This document shows, in pieces, positions 35,101-46,548 of a stretch of DNA of 64,000 nt (positions are counted from its first letter, which is position 1; every line of letters begins with the position of its first letter). A program made the position numbers and the translations under genes. The notes under the pieces were generated by a model that ran no database searches, was not told where the DNA came from, and saw only the letters and a program-made list of their open reading frames with translations. The DNA is from Synchiropus splendidus (Eukaryota > Chordata > Actinopteri > Syngnathiformes > Callionymidae): contig NC_071342.1 in assembly GCF_027744825.2 (NCBI RefSeq), positions 21,978,501-22,042,500 of the forward strand, in the 5' to 3' direction.

Positions 35101-36109
35101 GGCCGGAGACCCCTCCTCAAACACAAGGGGCCCGGAGGCCTGGATCAACACAAACAGCAAGAACACACACACAAACAACTACTTTTAACACACACACAAT
35201 GCAGTCGAGCGCTCAGGCATGTAAACTACTCTCAAGTAACTGAAGAGCTTCCTGTGTCGTCGGTGAGCATTTAGACTTGATCGAAATGGTGTGGACGCTG
35301 ACTCATTTTTAAACCTTAACTTAAGTTTAAAGTCACAGAGCCTTCCTGTCGTCGAACGCTCAATCACAGAATCGTGGGAAAATTCAACAAAATCAGTGTG
35401 TGACTTTTCTCATGTCAACACTTACCAGTTCAAACTCCATTCTCATGCTGCTGCGACTCTACTTTTACCCCTGCACTGTGCTCCTCTGTCTTTGAGGGGC
35501 TTATTCTGCCTGGGAACCGAAGCGACTGTCATCCCAGGGGAGGAAAGAGACGGATGAATAGTCAGAGCAGCGAGGGTCACTTTCATATTCAACCCACCGC
35601 AGATTACTGATTAGCCACTTTAACTGTACTTTTAGAAACCTGACATGACGCCAGTCACGGTTAAAAGGCGTCATGACTTTGACTCCACAGAACCAGTTTG
35701 ATTAAAAGTATTTTCAGAAAAAAAAAAGAAAAGCAAAATCAGATGTTAACCAATGTCACAGTAGATAATAAATACCTAATAAAAGAGGAAAATCATTCTT
35801 TTGGTTACTTTCCATTTTGCATTAGTTTAATAAAAAACAATCCCTTGAGTCAAGGAAGGAAGTAAAAAAAATACAATAATAAACCACAAAATAACTACTT
35901 TCATTTCTGCTCGTCTTGTCAAGTGTCACTACATACACGGTTCAAAAGTTGAGGTTTTACAGCATTTTTTGATGAAGACATCAGGAGGAAATGAGTGCAA
36001 ATGTGCAGGCAATGATCTCAATGAAGACATCAACAAGCCTCCACGAATGTCTCCTCAAAGATAAACGATGCAGAGACGTTAGGTTTCGGTGGTTTAGGTC
36101 GAACTGCAG
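32152..36109. other. intergenic stretch, no gene recognised
   Basis: AT-rich and GC-moderate sequence with scattered short open frames. A-runs occur at 33421-33432 and 35719-35728. Nothing identifiable. Confidence 0.4.
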
Positions 36110-36580
36110 ATGATGTTGTCACTAAAACAACACTTTTCTCTACGGAGTTCGGAGGAGCCGGTCCGACAGAAACTCAGCAGACAGCGGCCTCACACGTCTG
36201 CGATGTTTCGGTGAAGTTTACATGTGTTATTTAGTTGCAATAATGCTGTTCGACTTACACTTGTCAGCCTGGGCCCAGGACGAGTCTCCGGCGGCGGCGG
36301 TGCGCTGTCGGTCACTTGCCCTTCACCAGTCGACCGGAACAAGAATGACCGTCGAAGTGCCGGCGACAAAGTGAAAAACAACCAGAAAAGTCGAACTTTC
36401 GTCGCCGTCTCCCCGCGACGTTCATCTCGCTTTAAGCGTAAAGTCTGTCCTTGTGAACTCTGAAGGTTTTTGAAGGAAGAAAACTGGTCGAGTCCGCCCC
36501 CCTTCCTGTGACCGGTGTGTTGTTAGCCTCGGGCGTGCTTCGGTTTCCGGAAACGGAAACCCCTTTCACTTTAAGACACC
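36110..36580 (-). promoter_or_regulatory. GC-rich island with ISRE-like motifs and a minus-strand splice donor
   Basis: CpG-rich sequence (36265-36545) ends, reading on the minus strand, at a strong donor: GACAAGT|GTAAGTCG, exon end 36259. Upstream of it on the minus strand, plus-strand GAAACGGAAAC at 36550-36560 fits the interferon-stimulated response element core GAAANNGAAAC. TTTCACTTT at 36564-36572 is a second IRF-type half pair. Inference: promoter and non-coding first exon of a minus-strand transcript, possibly the pri-miRNA for the miR-30 pair 9 kb downstream. Confidence 0.45.
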
Positions 36581-36844
36581 ATTAACATTAGACAACTGGA
36601 AACATTCAACACGTTAAGCGACACAATTATTTTTTCAACGTTTTACAGCATTGTCCAAGTATAACATGTCATTTAAATATAAATCATGTTATTTTTATTG
36701 GCTTAAAAAGAGGACATCCCGGGCCGAATGCTTTTACTTTGATAATTACGCCGACACAGTTTTAGTCGAGTATTTGAGCTTGACGTTTTCAACGCTGGCC
36801 AGTAGACTGAAGGACGACGGAGCCATCTCACCTTGCGGACACAC

Positions 36845-37075
36845 ACACACGTGTATGTTTGTATTCCTTCCTTTGTGGGGACCTCTCATTGCCATCACCT
36901 TCTCACCAGCCTCTCCCCCCAAACCTAACCATCCAAAACACCTGGCTAACCTTAACCAGGTCTCTGAAACCTTAACCCAATTATAATGACCCAGTTATTT
37001 TAAGAGAGTTTTAGTGTTTAGTCAAGAATCATTCCCCACAATGTAGGATAAACAAGCCCACGCTCACACACATGC
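36845..37075 (-). mobile_element. repeat family D, single reversed copy
   Basis: Reads TTTGTATTCCTTCCTTTGTG, GGGACCTCTCATTGCCATCA, then AAACCTAACCATCCAAAACA, TATAATGACCCAGTTATTTT and TTCCCCACAATGTAGGATAA. It is flanked by CA runs, as the other copies are. Confidence 0.75.
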
Positions 37076-39603
37076 ATTTTCACAATTGTCATACATTAAA
37101 ATAATAGGAAATGGAATCTGCAGGCATCATAAAGTCCTTCTGACTAGAGGCCAACTTCACTCCCGTGTCCTTCTGCACTAGCGCAGTGATGCTCTTCTAT
37201 TTGTGATGAGCTCTAGGGAGGAAAAGCATCATGTCGAAGGTGTCAGAGAGGTCACATAGGTGCGTGACACCTCACAGAACACTTTTACACGACCATATTT
37301 TTTATCTGAAATTAAGTAGAAATGTGTTTCACTGTCTCAGTAGCACAAACAAAGGCTGTCAAGTTTCATTTTCCTCAGCTGAGCCAGCTATATTTTCAAC
37401 GGCGACTTTATGGATTCTACATTCTCTTGTCCTTTGATCTTTACTTATTCTTCCTTTGTATTTTTTTATTACCTTTTATTTCATGGCCAATTTTCCAGGC
37501 TAAGGTCAAGTTGTCTTTAAATGATAGGAATTGATTTTCATGTTGTCTTACTGTGTTTATATTCTGTTAACACGTTTTTGTTTTGGACATATTTTGTTAT
37601 TAAGCTAAAGCATTTGCGGTTTGAAACCTTGACATTTTTACAATCCTCAGTTGAAAACACAATTGAGGATTGGATTGGACTTGCGCCACAGTTTTGCAGC
37701 ATAACTCATTTGTACTATTCTTGCTGCAACTTGATTTTTTTGTGGTTGGTTTTTGCGTCTCTGAGCTGCTGTTAAGTTAAACTCGATGACATTGTGAAAC
37801 AGTTGAGTCCTTTGTTAGCTTCAAACTTGTGATGGTTGAGTTAGATTGATCCTCTGGTCGACTGTTTTGTTGCAGTCTTTTGTTCTAATGGCAACTTTGC
37901 CCTGCTCATCCTCCCCACAGCAACATGTAGGGTGGTGTCTCTTCACTCTCGATGTCACAGATCTTTGACTTCCACTAACCAGTTCAGTGATGTCCAGTGT
38001 GCTCCTTTCTTCCTTCCTCCCACCTTCCTCTTGTGTCCTTGTATTATATAGACAGGACTCTTTCTGCCTTTGAATCTACAGATCATTAACTGACTTTTGG
38101 CCCCAAATGATGTAAAGAACAACCAGAATGTGATGTGGAGTCACTCGACGTGAACCTGCGAGACCTTCCAGGCTGCAGAGGTCACACACCTCCACTGAAG
38201 AGCGTCAGTTTATCCTCACATCTGAAGGTTGCTTGCAGTACAAACACGACTTCCTCCACCACAATGTTTGTTTTATCAGCATTCAGGTTCTGCCACCAGC
38301 ACCTGTGAGCTCCAGTTTGTCCCCTAAACACAGCCACAATGAGGGCCGTGGAAAAAGCCGACAGCAAACAAAACGCACAGCGGGTGTGTTCTTCTCGGGA
38401 GGTGCAGCGGTCAGCAGGTTACGACTGGCTGTCGACTGACCTCAACAAGACTTTAAAGCATCATTTGTCGTGGAAAATCATATAATAACATTTAGTTAGT
38501 ACAATTCCCCGCCCTTACATCGGTAATTACGCTTTTCTCCAGCACCCCCTGTTGGCCAAGCGCAAAAAGAATGAATCATAAAATTATTATTTTTAACAAT
38601 ATAAAAGACTATTTCAATGAACTATAACAAACTGCTCAACCACCAACCCTGTCTCATTGGTTAAAAGGTGTTTTGTCATACCTAAACATGGAAACGATCC
38701 GTCTGTCAGTATTGTCATTGTTTTAGTCTTTGAGATTGAATATCTCATGATATTTCTTCTCATGCTCTTGTTTTTATTGTCTGTTATTATTGTTATTTGA
38801 CCAGTATTTCCACACAATATTTCTGTGACAAAGCCTGCGCTCCAGCTCGACTTGATAACATCTTACAAAAGCTCCATATAGTGGTGATTAATTTGAATAA
38901 TTTATTTTATTTTATTTGTTTGTTTTTTTGTATTTCTTTTTTGTTGTTGTTTTGTTGTTGTTGTTGTTTTTTTTTCAATTACCTCAACTTGTAATGTACA
39001 CTCAATATTGCTTTTTCTGACCTTTTGTATGAGAAAACCAATAAAAACAAAAAAAACTTGTTTTTCAAAACTCTACAAAACTGACACATTAAATCAATCA
39101 ATGATCAGCTAAAATGTCATGAGAAGACCATGCAAAAAAAAAAAAAGATGAAATGAATATACTAATAAAAGTCTTTTTGATGGCCAATTAAAAGGCAAAG
39201 ACTGAGGTGATGTATAAAACATCAGGAAAAGTTGCTGTGAAAAATGTAAAAAATATATATTAAAACCTGTTTTCAGTGGGATTTAAGATGCAACATTTGC
39301 ATAAATGGTGTTCAGGAGGCCTCAAGCTTTTAACTGAAGAAGTAACTCTGCACATTTGCCTAAAAAAAAGAACAAAAATGTACTGAACATACACAAATGT
39401 ACTGACAACCACTCAAACAGTGTTGACAAACATGTCCAGACAACACACCTGATGAAACCAACTGTTGATTTATGCTTCAGAATCAATGCAACAGGTGATT
39501 TTGTTCATACAACAACAGCAACATCCAAGTAAAAACGATGATGAGGCTATTCTGATAACATCAAGTTCCTGAGTTCTCCTGTGGCGATTGACCACCTGAC
39601 TAA
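37076..39603. other. intergenic stretch 3' of asrgl1
   Basis: No gene recognised. A T/G-rich low-complexity tract lies at about 38895-38980. The asrgl1 3' UTR must start here on the minus strand; I could not fix its poly(A) signal. Confidence 0.4.
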
Positions 39604-39818
39604 CTACTGAGGTTCGTGGACGCTCTGGGTGAAGTGCTCGCCAGCGTACAGTCCGTAGTGCAGAGTGTCGCTCTGAGCCGCCGCCCACACCATCTGCTGG
39701 CTGGAGAATCGAGCCGTCCAGTTGCCCTGTGGATCCAGAGTCACCACCCCGCCCAGCCCCGACACTCTGGACTTCATGTGGGCCAGGGCCGAGTCACTGG
39801 CCGCTGTCACTGTCTGGC
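39604..39818 (-). CDS. asrgl1: asrgl1 coding exon 6 (last)
   Basis: Encodes [60 protein letters not shown] and FTQSVHEPQ, then TAG at 39604-39606. Acceptor GGCTCTCAG. Confidence 0.93.
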
Positions 39819-42800
39819 CTGAGAGCCAATAGGAAAGGGTAATGAGAAAGAAGCAGGCGGGACGATGAGTTTGTGTTACCTTGTTCCATGTAGAAGAGGA
39901 CCAGTCTGGCCAGGGTGACCTTCATGATGGCCTCGCCGTGTCCCGTGGTGGAAACAGCTCCCAGGCTGTTGTCGGCATAGCCTCCGCTCCCTGAAGCAGA
40001 CGACAGAGCGGCTGAGAAACAGAAGCCACAGCTCAACATTCAGGTGTGTCATGCGTTGATCAACTGACCAATGCACGGCGTGTCGCCCACTCGACCTTCC
40101 ATCTTGTTGAGGATTCCGCCTGTCGACGTCGCACACGCCACGTTCCCGTGACTGTCCAGAGCGACTGCTCCCACCGTGCCCATCTTCCCCCTGAAGAGCA
40201 TAGACACCTGAGTCACCAGTGTTGGGACTAAAGCGTTATAGGAACTACGTTATCTTTTGTAATAACAAGTGCTATGACGCCTTCCTTTGCCAAAATTACC
40301 AACGCGTTCATCATTACTGTGATTTACTTCATATTCACAACTATTTAAAAAGTTTAACAAGCACTGTCCATAATACGCGTGTAAAACTGAAGCCTGCATT
40401 AGTCACATGACGCAGTGCCGCACATGTGATAGAAACAATGGCTGCGATCAATGAGGGTTCAGGTGTGGAATTCCCATTGTGGATATATTCTCAATATATA
40501 ATATATTATATGTCCATTTCAGTTTTTTTTCCAATATTGTAGTGGCGGCAAGCTACGTGGAGGCTCTACAACATGTCCAAAACCAGCAATTCCAATCTGG
40601 TGAAACATCTTCGGACCAAGCTGGTGGCAGAAGAGCCTGAAGCAGACGCTGCTAAGGTTCGCTGGTCTGACGCCACAGGAGAAGCCACTGCAGCCAAACA
40701 GCAGAAGCTTGACTTCGGATCGCCTGTTGCACAGCCTTTGTCTCAGAACCAGTTGAACACACTAGTAGCAGTGAGAAAGTGTTGTGAAAGTCATGCTGCC
40801 TATCGCAGCTGTGGAGTTGTCACTGCAGTTCATGTTTCCAGTTGGTACAGTTGTGTTGCTGCTGATGATCGTCAGCATCGGTTTGGCACTTGTGTTTGTT
40901 CCTGCTACTACTGAGTGTTCTGAAAAAGTGTTGATCATTTTGCACTGCTAAAAGTATAGTTTCTAATCTAAATGATCACAATAAATATGCCCATCAAAAG
41001 TTTCAATATTGTCATTCGTTCACCTGCCGTTGCACCTTTAGTGGCCACTTTGTAATCTCATTACACTTGAAGTGGGTCAGAGCTTATAGCTCAATAGATG
41101 ACCTTTGTTACGGGACTATCTAGTTTAGCAGGCCACACAAATAATGATAATTCTGTCCCAGTGTTGCTGGTTCCTGACCCAGCCCGATGACTGTGACTGT
41201 TCCAAGATGATTATGATGAGTTACAGTTTTTAAAAAAGTTACTTCTGCTAGGAACTAGTTACTTTGAAAGTAATGAGTAACTTGAAGTAACAAAGTTACT
41301 TTTGAATGAGGTAACTAGTAACTAAGTTACTAGTTTAAAGTAACTTTCCCAACACTGTGACTCACTGAGAAGTCACTTTCTCTGAGGAACATACTCCAGT
41401 CTATTCCAACGGAGTGTTAGATTCACCACGTGACTGTACAGAGCGACGGGCTGTTTAACAAACGAGACAATAGACACCATGGAGTGAAAGTTGTCGCAAC
41501 ATCTTTTCAAGCTGGCTTCCTGAGATTGTTGCAACAGCACCATCTAGTGGACGTTGGTAGACACACCACTACCGCGCTTCCTTTATATGTAATACACTAA
41601 CAAATAAGTGTCATTCGGCACTTTAAATACATAGATGTATTTGAATAGATTCATAAAATTTATCAGAGGGACTTGTCGAAAAGTTCAGAGACAAAGTTAA
41701 TGAGGCCAGACATGGAACGTTTGGAGCATCAGGCAAGAGGTGAAGCAGAAGACAATGGATGTGAGGACAGGAAGAGGATACATGCGAGTACAGCACCATC
41801 GAGTGGTCGTTCTCATACAATCTAAACGTGAAGTGAATTTGAATATATGGTATGTATGTATAACGCTTTAAAGTAGGGATGCAGCTATCGAATAATTTAG
41901 ATATTGAGTATTCTACTGAATATTTTCTCCATTAATTGATCTCAGTTAAACTGATGAATTATATATATATATATATATATATCCTTAACTTAATATATAT
42001 ATTATACTTAACTGACTTTACACACTTCTACTGCGTGACCTCCGCCATCTTTCTTCAGCTGCTGCACGGGTGACGCCGGCGTGTTGAGTGAAAGCAGTGT
42101 GTGCAGATCGCCGTAATTAAAAATGACATTTATGTTTTTTTTTTTTTGTTGTAATTGTTTAAGCCCCGTCTTTAAACAATTATTGAACGTTTCCCGGGGG
42201 GTGTGAAGTTGCCACATTGTGGGCTTGGCACATGGGAATCACCGACCATGATAAATCCATACTTGAAGCACGACTCCTGCTACTATCTGTTAAAAACCTT
42301 CTTCTTCATGGAAGTCGTGGGCTCTTCTCCTGTCTCTTCACTGAGCCTTTTCCTCTTCCCAAAGACTCCAGTTTCTGACTCATTTTGCGAGCTTGTGGGC
42401 TACATGTGGGCTCTCAAGTGACTGAGGCTTAACCAAGAGAATCCAGTCATTTTCCAAAATAAAATGCTTTTTCAAAATGAAAGATCATTCAAACTCAGAT
42501 AATACATAAAACGAAAATAATTACTTATTTCTTGTAACAATTGATCCATGGACCGGTATCGGCCCCCGGTCCGGGGGATGGGGACCACTGACTTAATCCA
42601 TGTTTTTAAGCCTCATGAGAGCAGAAGGTGAGAAGGGACCTGACTGCAAGAGTTTGAATGATTCACCTCCACTGCAATGGGACTTCATTTGAATGTGTCT
42701 GACATCTGGAGAGCACAGTGCTCTGGCAGGCACACGTGTGAGGTGAGGGAACACCAGCTGCAGCTTCCCCTCCTTGTCTGTGTGTGTGTGTTGGGAGTGA

Positions 42801-44136
42801 AGAAGGAAACCTCACATTTGGCTCTCCACAGGGTTGGCACCAGGAGCCATGTTCTTCCTCCAGCGCATGCGAGAGTACTCAGTGATGAGGGACTCCTGAG
42901 AGACCTCAGGGACCCCCATGGTCCGGGCAAACTTGCTGGCTCCGTCTGCTGTCAGGCAGGCGTGGTCGGTCTGAAGGCCGATCGAAGAGTTCAACATGTC
43001 GTCATGCAAGAGTGGCGTTGCTCGTGTGCCACCTTGGTACCTTGTCCATCACGAGTCTGGCCAGCTGGATCGGGTTAGCAATGTACCGAACCGCTGAAAC
43101 GGCACCGCTGGCTAACATCTTCCCGTCCATGACCAGGGCGTCCATCTCCACGTCCCCATTGACATTCAGGATCGACCCACAACCTGGGAGACACACGAGA
43201 GGTAACACTTTCCTTCGGGTTTCCACTGTAGCCTTCACGCTTTCCTCTGCTCTAAAGCGGGACGTTTTGCATGCTGCCTGGTATTTTAGGACTGTGTATC
43301 GACAGGTATGTTGGGATATGATGCGTATCCCGACACAGGAACGGTGATACAAGTTCAGCAGTATATTGTAAATAGGAGCCATCATTTTAAGAGGGTAAAT
43401 CAGGTAATAAAGTACGATATGATGTTCATGAAAACACTGTTTTTCACCGTTTAGACTTTCAGTTGAATTTTGCCCTCCAACAGAGGACCGCTCCCTTAAT
43501 CAACCAAATAACTTGTGTGCAAAAAGAAAATGTTTTCAAACGTATCAAACAGGTCAGATAACGACAGTATTTATTAAATATCGATATAGGCAATTTAAAA
43601 TATCAAGACTCTTCCCAACCTGGTCATGGACTGTTTGTTCCTCTTTCCTCTGGCAGGAAGCTACGGTCGGTGTTGAATTTGTGATCAGCCTTTTTATTTT
43701 ATTTTATTTTATTTCAAAGCACTTTCCTAGTTGGTGGGATCCCACTGACCATAGCAATAAATTGCTATGTTAATTGCTATGCTTCAGTATCAGACAATGA
43801 AGTATTGCGATATTTCGGCCAAAAATATCAATCAAATACATTATCGTGGGATCAAGTATCGCGATATTTGAGCGTATACTTTCCTACCTCCCCATTGATC
43901 TCGACCAAAGATCACCTCTTGGGAAATGTCTCAGTGACTTGGACCTCACCGGCATTGAAGGACGGGTTGTTCTCCAGATGGGTCACAGCCTCCACCACGG
44001 CGTCCATGCTGCTGCCTCCAGCCTGCAGGACCACGTACCCCGCCCGGGCGGCAGAGCACACCCCGGACATGGACGTCTCAGATCGCTCCTTGGGTACAAC
44101 ACCTGCCCCTCCGTGGACCACCACGACCGGCAACAT
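39604..44136 (-). CDS. asrgl1: asrgl1: isoaspartyl peptidase/L-asparaginase, complete (6 coding exons)
   Basis: Exons on the minus strand, in order: 44136-43950, 43183-43041, 42970-42816, 40190-40069, 39990-39880, 39818-39604. All junctions are GT-AG with agreeing phases, giving 310 residues, close to the human length. This is an Ntn-hydrolase that hydrolyses L-asparagine and beta-aspartyl dipeptides after autocleavage. Visible features: N-terminal [50 protein letters not shown], the autocleavage motif [12 protein letters not shown] with nucleophile Thr167, [26 protein letters not shown] and [11 protein letters not shown]. It appears enzymatically intact. The start ATG lies 3 bp inside an exon (acceptor TTACAG|GCAATG), so a 5' UTR exon must lie upstream. 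Confidence 0.95.
39880..39990 (-). CDS. asrgl1: asrgl1 coding exon 5
   Basis: Encodes [37 protein letters not shown] plus one base. It contains the substrate-binding STTGHGE segment. Acceptor GCTTCAG, donor CAAG|GTAACA. Confidence 0.93.
40069..40190 (-). CDS. asrgl1: asrgl1 coding exon 4 (catalytic threonine)
   Basis: Encodes [40 protein letters not shown] and I plus one base. Thr167 in GTVGAVAL is the autoprocessing nucleophile. Acceptor CTCTTCAG lies only 26 bp from the end of a hAT element. Confidence 0.93.
40217..41357 (+). mobile_element. 1141-bp hAT element with BED-finger transposase remnant, in asrgl1 intron 3
   Basis: Left end CAGTGTTGGGACTAAAGCGT and right end AACTTTCCCAACACTG are inverted. 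They are flanked by 8-bp repeats TGAGTCAC (40209-40216) and TGACTCAC (41358-41365), one mismatch. Inside, the frame from 40573 reads [17 protein letters not shown], then [12 protein letters not shown] and [20 protein letters not shown], resembling the end of a BED zinc finger and linker of hAT transposases. The finger lacks its last histidine and the catalytic domain is absent, so the copy is non-autonomous. Confidence 0.85.
41358..42815 (-). other. asrgl1: rest of asrgl1 intron 3
   Basis: Holds a second TAGGGATG-type end at about 41876, a (TA)n run at about 41960-41982, and a hAT-like right end reading GGTCCGGGGGATGGGGACCA ending CACTG near 42591 without an obvious partner. Confidence 0.5.
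42816..42970 (-). CDS. asrgl1: asrgl1 coding exon 3
   Basis: Encodes [20 protein letters not shown], then [20 protein letters not shown] and [11 protein letters not shown] plus two bases. Acceptor CCTTCAG, donor AAAT|GTGAGG. The loop before the catalytic motif is variable in the family. Confidence 0.9.
43041..43183 (-). CDS. asrgl1: asrgl1 coding exon 2
   Basis: Encodes [40 protein letters not shown] and LARLVMDK. Acceptor CTCCCAG, donor AAG|GTACCA, phase 0. Confidence 0.93.
43612..43765 (+). mobile_element. internally deleted LINE 3' tail in asrgl1 intron 1
   Basis: The segment TGGACTGTTTGTTCCTCTTT CCTCTGGCAG matches the 24408-24727 copy, then jumps from CTACGGTC to GTGTTGAATTTGTGATC, losing about 67 bp of ORF2. 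It continues with (TTTTA)n and CTAGTTGGTGGGATCCCACT. This supplies the unoccupied site for the nested MITE at 11996. Flanking sequence with GATATCG-type motifs may be another transposon. Confidence 0.75.
43950..44136 (-). CDS. asrgl1: asrgl1 coding exon 1
   Basis: Residues 1-62 plus one base: [20 protein letters not shown] through [17 protein letters not shown]. Donor GCCG|GTGAGG. A splice acceptor lies just upstream of the ATG. Confidence 0.92.
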
Positions 44137-45950
44137 TGCCTGTAAAGGGAATTATCGAATGTTTAGCAACACAAAACAAACAAGGCACAAGTCAGAGGTC
44201 AGTCAGAAGAGTTCCAGGGGGAAGGTGTCTGTACTCCACCTATTGATCAGAGACCGTGAGGTGATTTGAGATTCAAAGAACCTGTCTGGCCCAAGTGTAT
44301 GAATGTAAACACTCATTTCATTGTTTCATCATGAACATTGCCCATATTATTTCATTCATTTATTTACGCAACTTACAACTGGCTACTTTTTATTTAACTT
44401 GCAGAATCATTTCTATCCCCACATATTTGTTCGCCTTGCTTATAAATAAATTCTGTATTTTAATACATAACATTGTCCTTTTTCATTCAGCATTTTAAAG
44501 ATTTGCTCCGCAATAAAATAACGATTACGAACATCAAACAGCTACTGGAGAAACTACCGTAACTTCCATTCCTGAGTCGGTGAACTATCTTCATGAAATT
44601 GATTTTTTTTTCTTTTCTCTTTTTTGTACACGACTATTGAAGATATCCATTTGCACCTTCTATCAGATCAAATAAAGATGCACGCAACTGATCACGATTC
44701 GATCACTGTAACGATCAATGGGTCAATAGACAGCGCATGGAAAGTATCTAAAACCGTGTTGTTATAGCCTTGATAATAACAACGACAGTCAGTGAATGCA
44801 ACATCAATGAGGAAGAACATTGCAGCGGAACTCACCACTCACGTGACAGATAACCGTCCGCCCTCCGAGAGACAGATTTACTCAAGGAATTTTATTCAAC
44901 CAAAACGACTGCACTTTCAATCAGGACGACATTTAAAGTTTAATGTCACCAGTGCGTCAGTCCAAGGATCAACATTGCAACCACGTGACACCAAGGTCAC
45001 GTGACGCGCCGGTGGTGTTTTCAAACTAAAAGTCCTCTTATATATATTTTGTAGATAGATGACATGACAATTGCGAAAAAAACAATTCAATAAATAAATG
45101 TGTATGTAAGATATTATGCAGCTTCGGAAATATTGCAAAATGGTACTTATTGCAGTCTAAGCGTCAAGTTGTAAGTTATTTCGAAGGCAAGGATCATTCA
45201 CTTCCGGTTAAGTAGTTGAGCGGTCTTGACACTTGTTACTGGTTTCTGAGAGGGACTGATGGTAAAAGTTAATCTCAGGACGTTGTTACAGTGCAACTCT
45301 TGAAAAGTCAATCCGCGGCTTAATGTGTAATCGACTATGAGCCTCGCAGAGGTCTGGTTAAGGTACGGGGAGGTGTGGCACAGGTGTGGAGGAAACAAAC
45401 AGTATGTAGTTCAACTACAATGTTCTGTAACTTGCTGTTGGCTAAACTAAATTCACGTTTTGTGCCACATCAAATAATTCAACTTCAACTTTTTGAAGGT
45501 ACAAAAAATGATACAAACTATAGTATTGGTCAAGAGGATGAATTACAATTTTCTGCGACACATGCCATGAAAAATATGCTTTATATTGTGGCCATTTAAA
45601 TTTTCAATTAGTACAAGAAACTTGCACATTCAACATTGCTATGAACTGTTACTCTGGACTGGGGTAATAACTGAAAGGAGACTGGTCACTATTGCGGTTC
45701 TGTTTTTTATTTAGAGTACTGCCACGGGTCTCCTGAAAGTACAGAGTCATGTCTTTGGTACGACAGCACTTACTCAACTGAAGTATTGGTACCATCTCTT
45801 GTATGGCATGAGGACACTGGACTTGCGAGAGTGTTGAGGCAGGTCTCACAAAAATACTTACAGAGATCCAACACAAGTACTGATTTAGGTCTGGTTCATG
45901 TGCTTCCTCGGGTCTGGCGTTTCTAATGACACTGAACAAATCTAGATCCT
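44137..45950. other. 5' flank of asrgl1 and intergenic sequence
   Basis: The asrgl1 5' UTR exon and promoter should lie here on the minus strand, but I could not place them. Minus-strand GTGAGT donor-like sites exist at about 44836-44848. Nothing else recognised. Confidence 0.35.
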
Positions 45951-45955
45951 GGGTC

Positions 45956-46543
45956 TGTCATGATCTGCTTTTGTTTTGTTCCCTTGACTCCAGTTTTATT
46001 TTCTCCCTCCTTCCTTCCTTTCAAGAACACCTGGACTCCAGCAACGTGTGCCAGTTCGACTCCTTTTGTCATTCATACATACATACATACATTTATCCGT
46101 CGTTTTGAATTATCTTCTGTTCAGCTATTTCTATTAACCCTGGTGCTTGGTGCCTGGAGTGTTTGTATTTTCACTCCCTCTGTTCTCCCTGCTCCGCCTG
46201 GCTTCTTGGTTTTCTCTCCGTTTCCGTTCATGCGTTCGTTTTGACGACCTCGATGGTGTACTTTGTGTTTTACTTTGTGTGTGTATTCTCTTGTAATAGA
46301 CTCCACTTGCATTCTTTCTCCCGGTTCGGTGACACTCTTTGTTTGAACTCATTCTGTTGTGGAATCTTCCCGTTTACTGTGATGCTTTCCATTTGTTTTC
46401 TGTTTTCTTCTCCAGGTTTGGCGACGCCTCGTGTTGTATATGTATTTTTTTGTCTATTAAATCATTGTATTTGACTGGCTCCAGCCTCCTGTGACTCTTT
46501 CATCACTGCACTTGAGTCCCTCCCCACGTATTGAACCATAACA
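45956..46543. mobile_element. 588-bp solo LTR
   Basis: Begins TGTCATGATCTGCTTTTG and ends GAACCATAACA, the TG...CA form of LTRs, with 5-bp direct repeats GGGTC on both sides (45951-45955 and 46544-46548). A plus-strand poly(A) signal ATTAAA is at 46456. No internal retroviral or gag-pol sequence is nearby, so this is a solo LTR left by recombination. Family unassigned (Gypsy-like by its ends, inference). Confidence 0.8.
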
Positions 46544-46548
46544 GGGTC

